A stretch of 53,114 nt of DNA from Candidatus Omnitrophota bacterium (GTDB taxonomy: Bacteria > Omnitrophota > Gorgyraeia > Tantalellales > Tantalellaceae), in NCBI GenBank assembly GCA_028715965.1, contig JAQUQS010000010.1, positions 1 to 53,114 on the forward strand, read 5' to 3'. This document shows, piece by piece, positions 23,801-35,100 of the stretch (position 1 is its first letter; each line of letters begins with the position of its first letter). The translations under genes were made by a program, and so were the position numbers. The notes beneath the pieces were generated by a model that was not told the DNA's origin, did no database searches, and saw only the letters and a program-made list of their open reading frames with translations.

Positions 23801-25931
23801 CACTTCCCGCGGCCTGGGTCCCGGGAGTAGTGGTGCCCCTGTTAGTAGCGCTGCCGCTGTCCTGAGCGGGAGCCGTCTCTCCTTCGGCGCTAAGCTCGTT
23901 CCTGGCCTCCCTCCTGAATGAGGAGAAGACCTCCTTTATCCTGGCTATGACCTCGGCCTTCGGCGCCTCGCCCCTATCGGCGAAATAGGCGTCGTACTTA
24001 CCGATATATACGGTCTGCAGCATATTCCACAATTTGTCATCCTGCACAAAATTCGACCATTGTTTCCGGGCCGCTTCCGGGGTCATACCCGCTTTTTCGA
24101 CCATATCCGTATCTATCCTGTCGAGCCATCTTTCAGTGAGCATTTTTACGGCCGTCTCGAAATCTCCTTTGACAAGGTCCTCAAAAGTCTCCGCGCCGTC
24201 TATACCCGTAAGCTTTATCGACCATTCGTTCAGGCCCGCGTCGCCTTCTTTCAGCCACAGGTTTATCCCGAACGCGAACCTCATGAGCGGCGACAATGTC
24301 TTCCCGTTCACCTTATCCCGGGCAGCGGTCGCGCCTGCGCCCGTCATGGCCGAACTTTCGGTGATAATATCCTCCAGCGACGTCCTCTGGTTGGTGAGTA
24401 CCTTTATATAAGGCGTTTCCGTATCCTTCGTTATTTTAGGCGTGACCACAAGATACGATATCTCGGCTTTTTCCAGGAGGTCCTTTATGCCCCTCGTGTG
24501 GAACCCTCCGGCTATAAGTACACACCTGTCGTTGCCTTCTTTTTCCATGAACTTGAGCGTATTATCGATCAGCGCCCGGTCCCTCTTCATGGCTATCTCG
24601 TAAAAATTCACCATCTTGGGCAGGTTGTCCTTTACTTCCGCCGGCACGGTACCTATCTCATACCGCATGCCGTACCTGTCGGACAGGTTCTTGATGAAAG
24701 AAACGACCTCTTCTACGTTACTTTCCGAAAGATATTCCTTGAAGACATCGTAATCCTCGTTGGTAAGTTCTATGTTGACGAGGTTCACATACATGTTTAT
24801 GGTAGCATCCGACCTGTCAAGGGTCCTCTGAGTGTCATCCTTGAAAAGCCTGTCCTTTAGACGTGTTTCCAGTATGTCGATCTCCTTGAAAAGCTGTTCG
24901 TTGTCTATGCCCTCGTAAAGTTTCGTGTAGATGTAGTAGTAGAAAAGGTTGGGATATTCCTGTGTTATGGGTATCTCGTATAACTTGGCCAGATCGCGCA
25001 GGAAAGTATAGAAATCCACCGCCTTGATATAACCCTTCTTGAACTTGATGCTCTGCCCCACCAGCTCGGTCATCTCTTCCTTATTGAGCTTCTTGGAAAG
25101 GGCCTCTATATACGCGCTTCTTTCCTGGTCGACCGTATCAAAGTCTATCTTGTCCTCGTACTCAAGCGTATCGAGCAATTTGGTGAAATTAACAAGATCA
25201 GAAGTGCTGACACCGTTGGCTATGGCTTCTTTGTTCAGGAACGCGGCAAAATGGCCGAGTTCCAGATCTTTACCGTCGAACTCCCTTATCTTGGAATCGA
25301 CCTCAAGGAGTTCCGGCGAGTAAACGACCGTCTTCAATCGGTTGGATATATCCCTGAGCCCCTTGAAATAGTCCTCTATGCTTTCTTTGTAGGGAAAAAC
25401 TTCCGTGAAGGATTTAAGGTTCTCTATGTAGTATTCCCTGTTCTCCGCGCCGAATATCTTGCCGTTATAGTCGGATACGATGGAAAAGAACTCAGCCCCG
25501 GTTATCTCGCCTTTCTTCATGAAGTAGGTAGCGACTTCCTTGCGTATGTCGGCATCGGGGAAAGCCCTGAACCATGACGTATCAACGACACCTTCCGCAC
25601 CCTCTACGGAAATAAGTCGTATGCCGCATTCCTTTGTAAGCTGGTCCAATATCTTGTTTATGTTGGACTGCGCCTCGAAATTACAATGCGCGTCCTGTAT
25701 GTGGACTATGACCTTACCGGAATCGCCGGCATAACGCGATTTGATCGTGCCAGCATCAATGGCTATCCCTATATCCTCAATGGGAAGTGACGCCTTAGCT
25801 TCCGGTATGGCGTGCTGTACGATAGCTTCTTCCGGCATGGCGAAGCTCACGTTATAAAGTGAGAATACGACCGCCAGAGAAAGACTCACAGCTTTTGAAA
25901 TAAAGGATTTTTTGAGGGTGCTACCTATCAT
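17892..25931 (-). CDS. Giant exported multidomain protein: TIKI/ChaN-like, zincin-like, nucleotidyltransferase, phosphohexomutase
   Basis: A 2679-residue protein, ATG at 25931 with AAAGGAG upstream. (1) Signal peptide, residues 1-31 (SLSLAVVFSLYNVSFA). (2) Residues ~70-500, a TIKI/TraB/EreA/ChaN-like domain with VHIQDAHCNFEAQ (His82), ISVEGAEG, and AGGFHTRG (His478). (3) ARHELAHLLV (His811, Glu812, His815), an HExxH zincin-like motif. (4) Residues ~960-1520, a sugar-1-phosphate nucleotidyltransferase-like region with GNGLGTLNGYVQAA and TAGKGTRTAPLPG (1056-1068), then hexapeptide-like repeats with alternating IRDSIVQNSTIKGG and VVINSYLENVVAENAVII. (5) Residues ~1628-2260, a complete phosphohexomutase: KFGTSGLRD, TGSHIPADRNG (Ser1735), STDGDSDRPL (Asp1926, 1928, 1930), SWEANGGFLLGSD and RPSGNAPEFRNY. 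(6) ~400 C-terminal residues I do not recognise. The mutase domain is a close paralogue of the upstream PMM-PMI enzyme. Domain calls 4 and 5 are firm at fold level; 2 and 3 are tentative. Confidence 0.85.
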   Translation of the reverse strand: MIGSTLKKSFISKAVSLSLAVVFSLYNVSFAMPEEAIVQHAIPEAKASLPIEDIGIAIDAGTIKSRYAGDSGKVIVHIQDAHCNFEAQSNINKILDQLTKECGIRLISVEGAEGVVDTSWFRAFPDADIRKEVATYFMKKGEITGAEFFSIVSDYNGKIFGAENREYYIENLKSFTEVFPYKESIEDYFKGLRDISNRLKTVVYSPELLEVDSKIREFDGKDLELGHFAAFLNKEAIANGVSTSDLVNFTKLLDTLEYEDKIDFDTVDQERSAYIEALSKKLNKEEMTELVGQSIKFKKGYIKAVDFYTFLRDLAKLYEIPITQEYPNLFYYYIYTKLYEGIDNEQLFKEIDILETRLKDRLFKDDTQRTLDRSDATINMYVNLVNIELTNEDYDVFKEYLSESNVEEVVSFIKNLSDRYGMRYEIGTVPAEVKDNLPKMVNFYEIAMKRDRALIDNTLKFMEKEGNDRCVLIAGGFHTRGIKDLLEKAEISYLVVTPKITKDTETPYIKVLTNQRTSLEDIITESSAMTGAGATAARDKVNGKTLSPLMRFAFGINLWLKEGDAGLNEWSIKLTGIDGAETFEDLVKGDFETAVKMLTERWLDRIDTDMVEKAGMTPEAARKQWSNFVQDDKLWNMLQTVYIGKYDAYFADRGEAPKAEVIARIKEVFSSFRREARNELSAEGETAPAQDSGSATNRGTTTPGTQAAGSVLKTDSDVEKFDEQIRTSFLTGRAKVVERTDRDALNQNIDERFHFVTHEGFNDALEAAGLPVNVHPGRGGADSDHALYQAHMDKYVYDRLSKRDRESLARHELAHLLVTNAEDVAYKMREAGTTDQAEIEAAIRTELGEQALELWKGWEKLLREEYPGRFFRDKYAKRVLTDREKTVLAELQEMYVNALPGANVKGVVERMNAITLERKKKERAELQKTLESHSRQMADATADGKGPDVVIVVSSTDEQAKFWQERLTSDGTNGSGAVVKKGAVVLSVPETNWKGGAGNGLGTLNGYVQAARKAQELGLISTDVPTDKVELSRDEILSLIGAFSSYLDGKSAFMFHTAGKGTRTAPLPGAEGNSKPNIKLPKVVDVRGSAEPITILESVIMETSIYAENRENRLGVFWGDQVIINQKPINAQPTHHVEIFGQNVPLDESIKSYGVLIAGDQEGDAMQREKLPMQEVLDVLRQNGKGPDQVYKSIGSFTISNGLLSALLADNVDALQARGADPDNRPKSLDTDPDWWQPLTSTLEEYKAMMAKKGKSEAKAEQQWRKMNELWSAFDKGALRKVGVTDVGKNSLWWDYGQNKYYLSNMQILTEKDTVNGVSSRAFFGIDSWISGSVLGDTTSVDDTRKRFTPEALAEGRAVATRAGVAYMDIRDSIVQNSTIKGGRLRNCVVINSYLENVVAENAVIIGSTIIKLNANDALVYNVVDDEVSITSGQLLTNIFHPTVGRIQMRTDVTRDGSVDWNEEKFIYDNLYTYNDIAQLMAQDGVTIDSIQKTRDDMARRLRSTGKMDDKLSPAEMARTMGLMRAAKVQELKEKAGADRKNGKFSDAGKKESWAARISSDEADARRSIAYRMMVAEGVPEIGVAEYLRIFALPTTPENIKLAEAELGAVRALVAIVNQDRKDYYKNVEPLKFGTSGLRDTVEKLTDMEVYINTRGFVRYLIEQGEVRRVDSIAIAGDLRPSTPRLMTALAKAIEDEGLAQGYELTADLRGYLPSPSVALEGFIGAKPSIMVTGSHIPADRNGIKFNKKSGEVLKQDESGILSNVAKARAEEYSLGWEESLFNQDGSFKTEPEFDLQARQEESIQTFVQRYTSVFPADVFSGKKVFIYQHSAVGRDIVSRIYRELGAEVITPGVDQQGRYIEGREEDNIIKITYTDEKTGEEVTENINLRSEEFVPVDTEKVSNKTRGILAAIANKYRPDVIISTDGDSDRPLFVDDQGNFLTGDKLGLLVTKFLAENGQKPEMVSLPVSTNEGVVAELERMDIKVVKTKIGSPHVVKAMNDWTKAGRGHENELVLSWEANGGFLLGSDIDLMNGTLRALPTRDAVLPLIASALLAKQKGLTVQQLIDQEIPHVYNTAGVFDDFRDQAGRKIEGNQGFDLMASTVKKFSPKLKDKNVIAVNFAEGTALRRVLDQEAGPEIADKYFFETEIIPISELDETDLAEWDRVRDLFGEQILTSERGFGRISTIDILDGIKVVFDNGEVSHFRPSGNAPEFRNYTTAATAERANEMVTLGVNQIIPSMVEVTLSSPAETVGPSRWTPGRQAASADGQWAQTLSAAVTVDLGIKGEQILATGDHEYAVTVNLNEDGGAVQAFDQVALVGRMGLDKVLTREELDTKFPVLRVRSGSVNLINAQGQVVRQLSESDEEPMGFNYLEGDTDYTRYVVEKTGDGKAVVDIYYVNDLSENAAYGAFNMVRKHQGEIKQAGSINNIMPARMFIDGNDTSSRAGTREWYQEEFQKDVSDGIAIRSYTDDDGLKAGEGLELAMKMFDPRAVNVLYAKKSDIDAFVAKTESMDAASAEARERTAFIQGVKFRILPEDIFDAGKGYERGRGLMHTWETIATGLTQAAVTPDVFAREYEKPNTESILWDLKAYFDQTRPEEQPEIEYEDLYGLLSYSEVGDLRSRPGFAISNENILALLESGMSGFLQIVNRLLATMPIRPFNPTDQLHQRRKVMWSV

Positions 25932-26012
25932 TTTTTTCTCCTTTAATTTTACTATATATATATGTTAGATCGTTAAAATACCTTGCTTTTTGAAAATTTA
26001 CACTCCAGCATC

Positions 26013-26041
26013 AGTATATATCATCACACATAAAATGTCAA
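26013..26041 (-). promoter_or_regulatory. Promoter of the 2679-residue gene
   Basis: TTGACA (26041-26036), a 17-nt spacer and TATACT (26018-26013), close to the sigma-70 consensus. The AT-rich leader to the ATG at 25931 is about 75 nt. The stretch 26042-26120, between this promoter and the stop of the 27-kb gene, holds only a weak AAAAAG-TCGG-CTTTTT hairpin (about 26073-26089) that may serve as terminator. Confidence 0.8.
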
Positions 26042-26120
26042 TACACTTAAATCTGGCTATTTTATATTATAACAAAAAAGCCGACTTTTTCCCACCAATT
26101 TTTACCTCCGCGGCGCTCTA

Positions 26121-29100
26121 TTACGCTTTTATCAGCACTTCGCGCCTGTACAATTCGTAGTAACGCCTGATCTCCTGCTCAAGGTCCACCGGCTTAGCGT
26201 CCCTGACATAGATGTAATGCTTATACTCGCGCTGTTCCAGCTCAGGCAGGGTCGTCAGGTATTCCGTAACGTCCCCGGTCTCGTACGCCAGTATAAGGTT
26301 CACCAGTACCTCGTACTGGTTGAGTGTACTGAACGCCTTCGGCGATATGTCCACCTGCAGCAGCCCCAATCCCTTGGCTATGATGTCATAGTCGAGATAT
26401 CCACCCAGACAACGGAATCCTGTATTTTCCGGGGATACCTGCACATCCGGGACCGCGTTAGCCTGGAGCATGGCGTATAGATCGCTGGTCTTATACCCGC
26501 CGCTCCTTTCTTCCAGGATCACGACATCTTTCCTGTCCACAACGCCGTCAAGCATCCACATTTCCATTATCTCCGACTTGAAGTCCTCGACATCGCTGCC
26601 TTTGGGGGCCACGACAAAGAACTTATCGTGGTTGTTATCCGTTTCTTTCGTGACGCGCTGGACAAGGCGTCTCCTCTCGATCTCAAGGCCCGGCGGGACC
26701 ACTATCGGGCCAATCCCGCTGGAGAAGTGTACCACATAATGCTCGGTCATATCATTAGTGAAATGCCGCGGATAATCCATCCTGAGATCAGCTTCATTCC
26801 CCGTATATTCCCCATATATCTTTTCCAGCCTGGCCTGGGCAAGCCTTATCTGGCGCAGGCTCTTATCACTTATATCATATGACCTGCCCCGGGGAAGGGC
26901 CTTGACCACGACACCAGCCAGACCATGTATGTCCTCCACGCCCTTGATCTTTTCCTCAATACCGGAATCTATTATATCCCGCGGGGTGATGTCCTGCCTG
27001 CCAAGGACCTCGATCACGCTATCATCGATCCCGGGAACGGGAATATCTATCGACGCCATCAGGTCTTTCCCTACCTTCTCGCGGAAATCCCCGATGATCT
27101 CCGTTACCTGCGTCGCGCTCCGCGTCATGTCGTTCCTATCGACCTCCAGGACCGTATCGTCTATCAGGCCGGCGACGCTCCTACCACCATCCACGTACGA
27201 CATAAGCTGTTTTATCATCCCGTCCCTGCCGTTACGTCTTATGCTTACGATACGCGCCTGCGTCCTCATCTCGATCGAGCCCACCATATCATGTTCCTCG
27301 AACAGCGCGTATACGTCGGACGGTATGCCTATAATGACGTTCGGCACATCCTTGAGCGCTTCCATCCTATGCATTACTGCCGCGGATAAAGTGGTGCCCC
27401 GGTTCTCCCTGGAGTAAGCTTCCCTGAAGAACGACATGGCGTCCTGTCGGCTGTAAAGCTCTTCGACAGCGTCGAAGATATCGGAATACCTGAACCCGAG
27501 ATCGTCCTTGAGGTACGTTATCAGGTCCTTTTCCGTGCATCTCTGGAAGAACGCCCCCCATCTGAGTATCTTGATCTCATCCTTTCCGTCAGCGCCGGTG
27601 ACAATAGCTATATCACTTAGGGTTATATCCATGGGGAACCGCTTGATAAGCCCGGCTTTCTCGAACGCGATCTGTATATCCTCGGGAACTATATACTCTC
27701 CCGTCAATCCCAGGAGGCTGCTTAGCAGGGTCCTTCGCGCGTATGTGATATCCGTTCCCCTGATCATGCCTATGTTCGCTTTCATGTCGGCGTACGACAT
27801 GCTCTTGTGGTATCTGGGCAGGTTGAACACTTTCGCCAGCGCCTTGTAGATCTCGATCCGGTTGTCGTATGTGTTGAGCAGCGTCTTTATCACTTCTTTA
27901 CGGATCTCCCTGATCTCCTCGGGACCGACCTCCCTCCCGTTCATTTCGCCGCCCACCAGCACATCCGATATCTTGTCATGTACGGACGGGTGATCTTCGC
28001 TCAGGCGTATCTTTATCGCGTCGTACCTCCCACCCTCAAGAACGCGGAAGAACGTCCTCGCCAGGGAGAACGGGTCACCCATCGCGTCACATCGTTTATA
28101 GAAGGATTCCATGTTCTCCGCGCCGATCGCGGCGACGACCGAAGCCAACGGCGCGTACGGGACCCCTTTCATCCTTTCAGTCAGGACCTGCACCGCCCCT
28201 TCCTTGTCCCCACCGGCGTCCCGATGCGACTCTTCCACCATATCGACATCCAGCCCGGCGGACTCAAGACGCGAACGGTACTGTTCTATCACACCATCCC
28301 TGTAATACCGGACAAGCCGCGAGGCCATGGCCTTACCGCTCATCATAAGGCTCGGGTCAAGATCATACCCATCCCTGTACAGCACGACCACCAGCGGGAC
28401 CTCTTCCGTCCTGGTCTTTACCTTTAGATTGAACCATACCCTGCCGCCCTGGCCGTCTATATCGCGCTCCATGAGCTCTACCGACAATACGTTCTCCGGC
28501 TCTATATTAAGTTTGTTAAGGACCTCGGCGCGGGAAATGGTGTCGGCCACTATGTTCATCATCTCTTCGGTCACTTCAGCGGTAAGATGCTCTTCTTTCT
28601 TTTTGTTCATCTCGGCGACAACTATGTACCGCAGGCTTTCTATCCCGGCCCTTTCATCCAGCACATCATTGATCGCCTCCAGCACGCCGGGAGCCCTTGC
28701 CTCAAGCATTTCGCGATGGCTTTCCACGATGAGCCGCAGGCACGCCATGGGCGAGATATCGGGTCTTGCCTGTATATCATCGTCCACCAGCTCGTTTATC
28801 GCGCTGAGCACCTGTCCCCTCGTCTTGAGGAGCATGGAGAACTGGCCGAACGTCATATCCAGCCGGCCGTTGGTCCTGAAGAACTCTCCCGCGCTGACCG
28901 GGACAAGCCCGTGCATGATGTACCCTTTTGTCCCGGATATCGATAATATGTTACCGTCACGCACATACTCGTTATTTATCCTGAAAATACCTTTTTCCGG
29001 CGACTCCTCGTCAAAATCCACGCTTTTCACGTTGACCAGTGCCGACATACCGTGATACCTGGCTATATCCGCCGCGTGCGAGAATTTACTTCCCCTCCTG

Positions 29101-32100
29101 GTGATGATGCCACCTATCTTCAAGCGCCCGTCCTCGTCCTTGATCACGAGTTTGGCCATCTCATTAGGTTCAAGGTCGTCGCTTACAGCTATGATACCGT
29201 CGCACCCTCTTCCCCTGGCATCCCGGTATAACCTGTCGATCTCTTCGGGATCCGGGGTGCGGCCATGCACGTTCAACACAACGCCCCTGTAGGCCCCTCC
29301 TCCGGCCGGTATCAACTCAGAGGGTTTGACCATGAGGAACTCGTCCCTGGCCATGAAAAGATAATCTTTTACAGGCTCCTCCGCGTAAGCGTTCCTGACC
29401 TGCAGGACATACAACTTACCGTTCTCCACCGTGAATTCTATCTCCGCTATCGTACCCAGGGCCGCGTCTATGCGTTTCGCGTATTCCACCAGGTCCCGTT
29501 TCCACGGTATGCCGTCCGGCACATCCTGCATTTTCTCAAGGTCCTCGGCCCTGTGTTGCGCTATATCCTCACCCTGGCCACAGTACAGGAAGTCCCCGTC
29601 TATACCGGTCTGCCTTACATTGATCATCCTGGAGACCACGACCCCGGCACCGGAATTACTCTTGATGTTCCCGAACACCATACGCTGTATGATAATGGCC
29701 GTGCCGGGCCAATCCCCCCGTATCCCGATGTTCTCCCTGTATTTACCGGATCTGTCCCAGGAACCCTTTACGGCTGTCACGCATCTTTCGAATTGTTCTT
29801 CCGCCGTCTCAGGCACCGCGTCATCACCCTTTTCCGCCCTGATGATATTCTCATATTGCTCGGCTATCGCCTTTTTGTCCCCCACAGGGAGGTCCCTGTC
29901 CAGCATAACGCCATATGCGTTCATCACGCCGAGGCGCGCCCGCTCGAAGTACTCTTCTTTTATGCCAAGGATATCGACACCATAACTCTTCAGGAACCTG
30001 GCATACGAATCCCATGCTGTCCATTCCGCGTCGCTCCGCGTCAACCCGTGCTTACTCGACATTTTGTTGATGAACCCTTCCATCGTCGCGCGACAAAGCC
30101 CGACATTGGGTATGGATGGGAGTTGCCCGGGCATAACGAAATAAGCGCCCGACCTTACGGACACGACAAGCGGGTTCGACGTGGACCCCAGTTCCGGGGC
30201 TTCGGGCTCATCCCCTCGCTGAATGCTCTTACCCAGCGCCTTTACACCCTGACGAGCGGATACCATGGTCCGCTCCATGTCCATAGTAGCCGGTATTATG
30301 ACCCCCTCGGGCACCTGTACTCCTTCAGAGGCCATTCTTATAAGCTCAATTCCCTTGGCCGACAACCTGTACCTGCCCTGTCCCAAAGCCCCTTCGAGTT
30401 CCTGGGCCCCCAGGTCCGGACCGAACCGGACAAAATCCTCTTCAGGACTTTTCTGCTCCCATGAAAGCGTCACAGCGCCTTCTTTTCCCTCGAAATACCT
30501 TCTTATCCGCGGCAATGTGCGCGATAACGCGTTGTACACCTTGTCCCTTCTCAAGAGCGACGCCAGCCGCCTGTTGATCTCACGGTTCCTTTGTTCGGCC
30601 CCGAAAATACCTTCAGCGTCAAGCATATGTTCGACGTAATCCTTCATGTTATGCGCGACATGATTCTGTATCTTAACGCACTGCGATTCCATGAAGAACA
30701 GGAGGTCCCGGACCACACCTGAGTCGATGTCCCTCTCGTTCAAAAGCGTGTCTATATGGTCCTTGAACGACCTTGGCATCAATCCTTCCACGTTGCTTAT
30801 CTCGGATAATACGCTTATATACCTGAGCACGTCCTTCACATTAACGTCATTCACGAAAACATACCGTGCCGATAGCTCCTCTATGTACTTCGCCGTAAGC
30901 ATCGTAAGCACGTTATCCGCCATATAAAGGCCCAGCCTGTCGTCAAGCACCCATGCCCCTCCATACGCGTTACCTATATCGTCACGGCCCCAGTCATGGT
31001 TGTACCTGTCGAACAGCTCGTCAAGGTCGTATGGAAGGGCCGGATCGAATATCCTGTTCTTGATGGCCTTTTTAAGAGCCAGCACTTTTCCAAGGGCCAT
31101 CATCGGATCCCCGGCGGCAAGCTCCCTGGAAAGAGCGCTCTGCCCGAACCCGAAAACGTCTTCCACCCCGACATCACGCATAACGTCCCTTACGGAACTG
31201 TACTGGTCGGCCACTATCCCGAACTCGCGGGTAAGCGCCTTTTTTGTGTTTATCCTCTTATATCTCCTGGAAAGCTCCCTGTAAGCGTAAAAATACCCCG
31301 AAAGTCCCCAGCTGTGTTCTTCCACCTGAAGTTCATGTACAAAATTGGGATCTCCGCGAAGATCATTGTTCACCCTGTCGTATATCTTTTGGAGGTCTTC
31401 GTCCGATATTTTCCTCAATTTGTCGAACTTGTTGCGACCGGTAACCCCAAGCTCGCGGCCGAAGTCGCCGTCAAGATAATAGAACACCCTTTCCACAGCC
31501 TTATGCCACATATCCGACTTTATGTCATGGTCTTTCCTTCTATCAAGAGTATCCTGCGGGAATACCGCGTCCATACTCGGGACCACATCATCCCGGAAAG
31601 CGTCCACCTGAAAATTCGGGTCACCAAGCACGTCACGGTTACCCGTCTGGTAATACTCCAGCATACGCTCCAGGAGGCCAAGCACATATACCCCCAGGTT
31701 ATTATGTATGGAATCCCTGATAACACCGTTGATATCTATCCCGTAATCCCCGTTCCTGGTCCTTCTCCTGAGGTCATGGTCCGGGCCTATATTGACCTGG
31801 CCGGAATTATCGACAAAGTAGAACCCGCATACCCTTCTCAGGAAATAATAAAAGTTCTCGCTCCCGGAATTATGCAGGAACACTACCAGGCTGAAAAGCG
31901 GGTTGTTGGTCTCCACTACCTGGTTACCGTTCTCCAGGAACCCGGCCAACAGGTTAAAAACAAGGGTACGCGCCTTTTCCGGATATGACGATATTATCGA
32001 CATGTTGAACTGCTGCATGCGTGCCTGTAGATCAGCGTGCCTAGAATAAGGAAGTCCTATAATGCGTTCAACTATGTCCATGGACAGGTCCTCTTCGCCC

Positions 32101-35100
32101 AGCCTGCCGGCCATGTTCAGCATTTGCGTTATCACGTTGAGAAGCGGGTCTATCCTGTACATGCTGTACTGTGCGTCCGGGTCATACGCCCCTATCTCCT
32201 CGGTAAGGCATGAGAATATCGTGTCGAGCACTTCCCTCCGGTGGTCGTTAAGGACCCCCATTCGCTCCTTATCCATGGAATCCGCTCCGGGGTAAAGTTT
32301 GAGCATCGACGGCTCTCTTATCTCATCCAAGACCCGCGCCCGCTCGTTCCCTGTAGTTTCTTTTACCCTTTCAAGCCAGTCGGATATGTTGGCGCTCCAG
32401 ACCAGGGGCACCATCGCCGTTCCAGCGGAGGTAAGTTTATATGTTTCCTCTCCCTCGGCACCGGTCGATACGCTCAAGAGTCCCCGGTCGACGAGCGCGT
32501 GCAGTCCTTCCCTGACATCGGCTACAGCCATGTCCTCGTTGAAACTCATGTATTTATCCAGGGTGAGCGTCCCGTCAATAGCGGGCTTGAACACCGGTAT
32601 GACCTTGACCAGGCCGCCGAGGACCTTCCGCGTCAACTCATCATCAGGCAGGGCACCTGGACCTTCTTCCCGTGGAGAAGGCTCTTCTATGACAGCTGGC
32701 GCTTCGCCGGACACAAGAGCGGCTTTATTGCTTACGGCATGGTATCCTGCCGATATAGCCGTCGCCATGAGAATGGTCGCTATCGCCGTAACAGGCAACA
32801 TCCCCACAGGCAATACCGCGGCCACGGGCAGTGAAAGCATCGCGCCGAAAAGCGCCACCTGTACCGGCACCCTTTGCGCCATACCCTCTTTTCCATGCAG
32901 GGCGAGGAAGACCATCCTCGCGGATATTATCGACATCAACGTGGCCAGGCCGCCTGTAGCGAAACAATTATCCAGCACATATCCAATGAGGGCAGGCAGG
33001 AAAAAGAACAGGCCTTCCTCTACGAACGGGGCCGTACGGACGGCGTACGTGCCGAACGCTTGTCCTCGCCCGAATGCTCCCCTAAGTCCCGATATGGTGG
33101 CGGTCGGCCGATGCCTGCCTGAAGCGGCCACGCTCAAGGCTTTTTGCGGCAACTGGAGGTAGTCATTGATCTCTTTGCCAAGTTCTTCTCCCGCCTTGGG
33201 ACAATGTACCCCGTTGGCTATAAGCCCTATCTCCTCCTCTTTGACATATTTCTTCCCCATGTCGTAAAGTTCCGACATCTCTCCGGCATCGGAAAGCGCG
33301 GGCCTTATGAACCGTCCCCTCAAGGTCATCTCCCCCGCCTTGAAAGCGTGTGTGTCCCCTACCACTATCTTTTTGAAGATATCCTGGAACGGCGCGCTGA
33401 TAAGTTCCCTGTCGGGAATGACGTCTTCCTGCCCGAACTCCTTGACAAGCTGCCGGCGGGATATCCGCGACCGCAATATGACCATCTCGATGCCGCGGCT
33501 AAGACAGTTCATCGAATACTCGAGCATTCTGACAGAATCCAGCTTTCTCTGGTCCTCGCTGAGGCCACTAAACCATTCCATGAATCTTTTTCCGTCATTG
33601 GTCTTCAACGCGGCTTCCGCTTCCCGTGTATCCACCCCGTCCCTGGCAATATCCTTGACCGAATGTCCTATCCCGCTTCCTTCTCCCCAACGCTTCAGCA
33701 TGGTGGTCATATCCACGGCACCCTGTCCGCCTACACGGGCGACATCGAACCCTTTGCTCTCAAGATACGCGATGATATCGGCCCTGAGCTTCTCGGATAT
33801 ACCCATCTTGAACATCATTACCGCGTAGGACCCGTTACCCCGGTCCGCCCTCAGGCCGTTCTGCATCCACATAGCGTTATATTCCGCGTCGGAGAACGTC
33901 ACCTGCCTGAGCTCGTTGTCATGTAGCGACGCGATCTTGAACCTGGCGAACTCCCCTAATGCCGTAACATCCTCTAACTGTGTTATATATCCGTATGTAC
34001 CGGCCTTGAGCATAAGCTCGCGTTCTGCCGCGTCGGCGGGGAAAGCCACACCTGCCTGCGTCAGTATGTATAACTTCCTGACCTGATCGGCCCACTTTTC
34101 TTTTTCTGCCCGTAGCCCGCGCGCGTATTCCTCCCTCTCGTCCTCCTCTCCCGCCTCTTCCCGTACGGCCCCTTCAATGTCACCATACGATCCCTCCGCA
34201 GGGAAGAACCTGAGCACTTCGGCGTCATAGGACGATACAAGCCTGTACTCTCCCGATCCGGCGGGCATGAACACCGTTTCTCCGGCACTTAGAGTTATGT
34301 CGGGCCTGCTCTTGCGCTTAAGCACGATCTCGCCCTTTGTTACCAGGAGTTCATGGAATTTCCGCGGAGTAGCTGGGATGTCCAATGAAGCCAGGCTGTC
34401 TATCTGGCCGTCGAACGACATCCTGTGCACTATGAAATACTGTGTGGGCCACACCGGTGACCTTTCCTCTATAAGGGACTCTATCTTTGCCTTGCGGGCC
34501 CCGGAACCCGGGGTTATGTCCCTGGGTTCACGCATAAAATCCTGCGGTGTCGTGCTGCGGTCGGTATAAAGCCCGTTCTCGACATAGCTTCTTATGTCGT
34601 CGGATGTAACATTCTTCCTCATCTTGGGGCGTCCGGTCGCTTCGTCCCATACAATAGGTGTGTAGAAATCGGCGAAACTGTACGTATCGTTCGACATCTG
34701 CTGCGGTTCGACGCTGACCAGGTATTCTTTCCCGTTCTCGCCGTAAACTTTCACGACTATCCAGGCCTCGTTCTTCGGGTATTCCTTGGTCCCATCCTCA
34801 TGCGTTATTACACTGGTAGGATGCGTCTGGTGGGAAAGCCCGAATATAGCATGCGGATATCCCGCGGGAGAAAGTACTACATGACCTTCTTTGAGCTCAA
34901 TTTCGTTCATCACGCTGACTATATCAGCCCGGTTCCGGGCCGTCCTCTCCATGAGGCCCGACAAATTGGTCCCCACCCTGAAGAATCTCTCCATCTTCAA
35001 TATTATCGGGGCCACTTCCGGATGGGAAGAAGGCAGCGTCCATTTCGCGTCGGCTTCGACCAGGACCCATTCCTCATACACGGCAAGATATTCATTGAAC

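Noticed and set aside
29265-30464. A 399-codon rightward frame and many others opposite the 27-kb gene
   Set aside because: They are antisense shadows produced by the codon bias of the giant gene. Their peptides are Arg/His/Tyr/Pro-rich with no motifs, while the leftward frame shows conserved catalytic motifs in the same places.
34330-34365. HELLV in the giant protein as a zinc protease motif
   Set aside because: It lacks the second His and lies on a cupin strand of the PMI-like domain.
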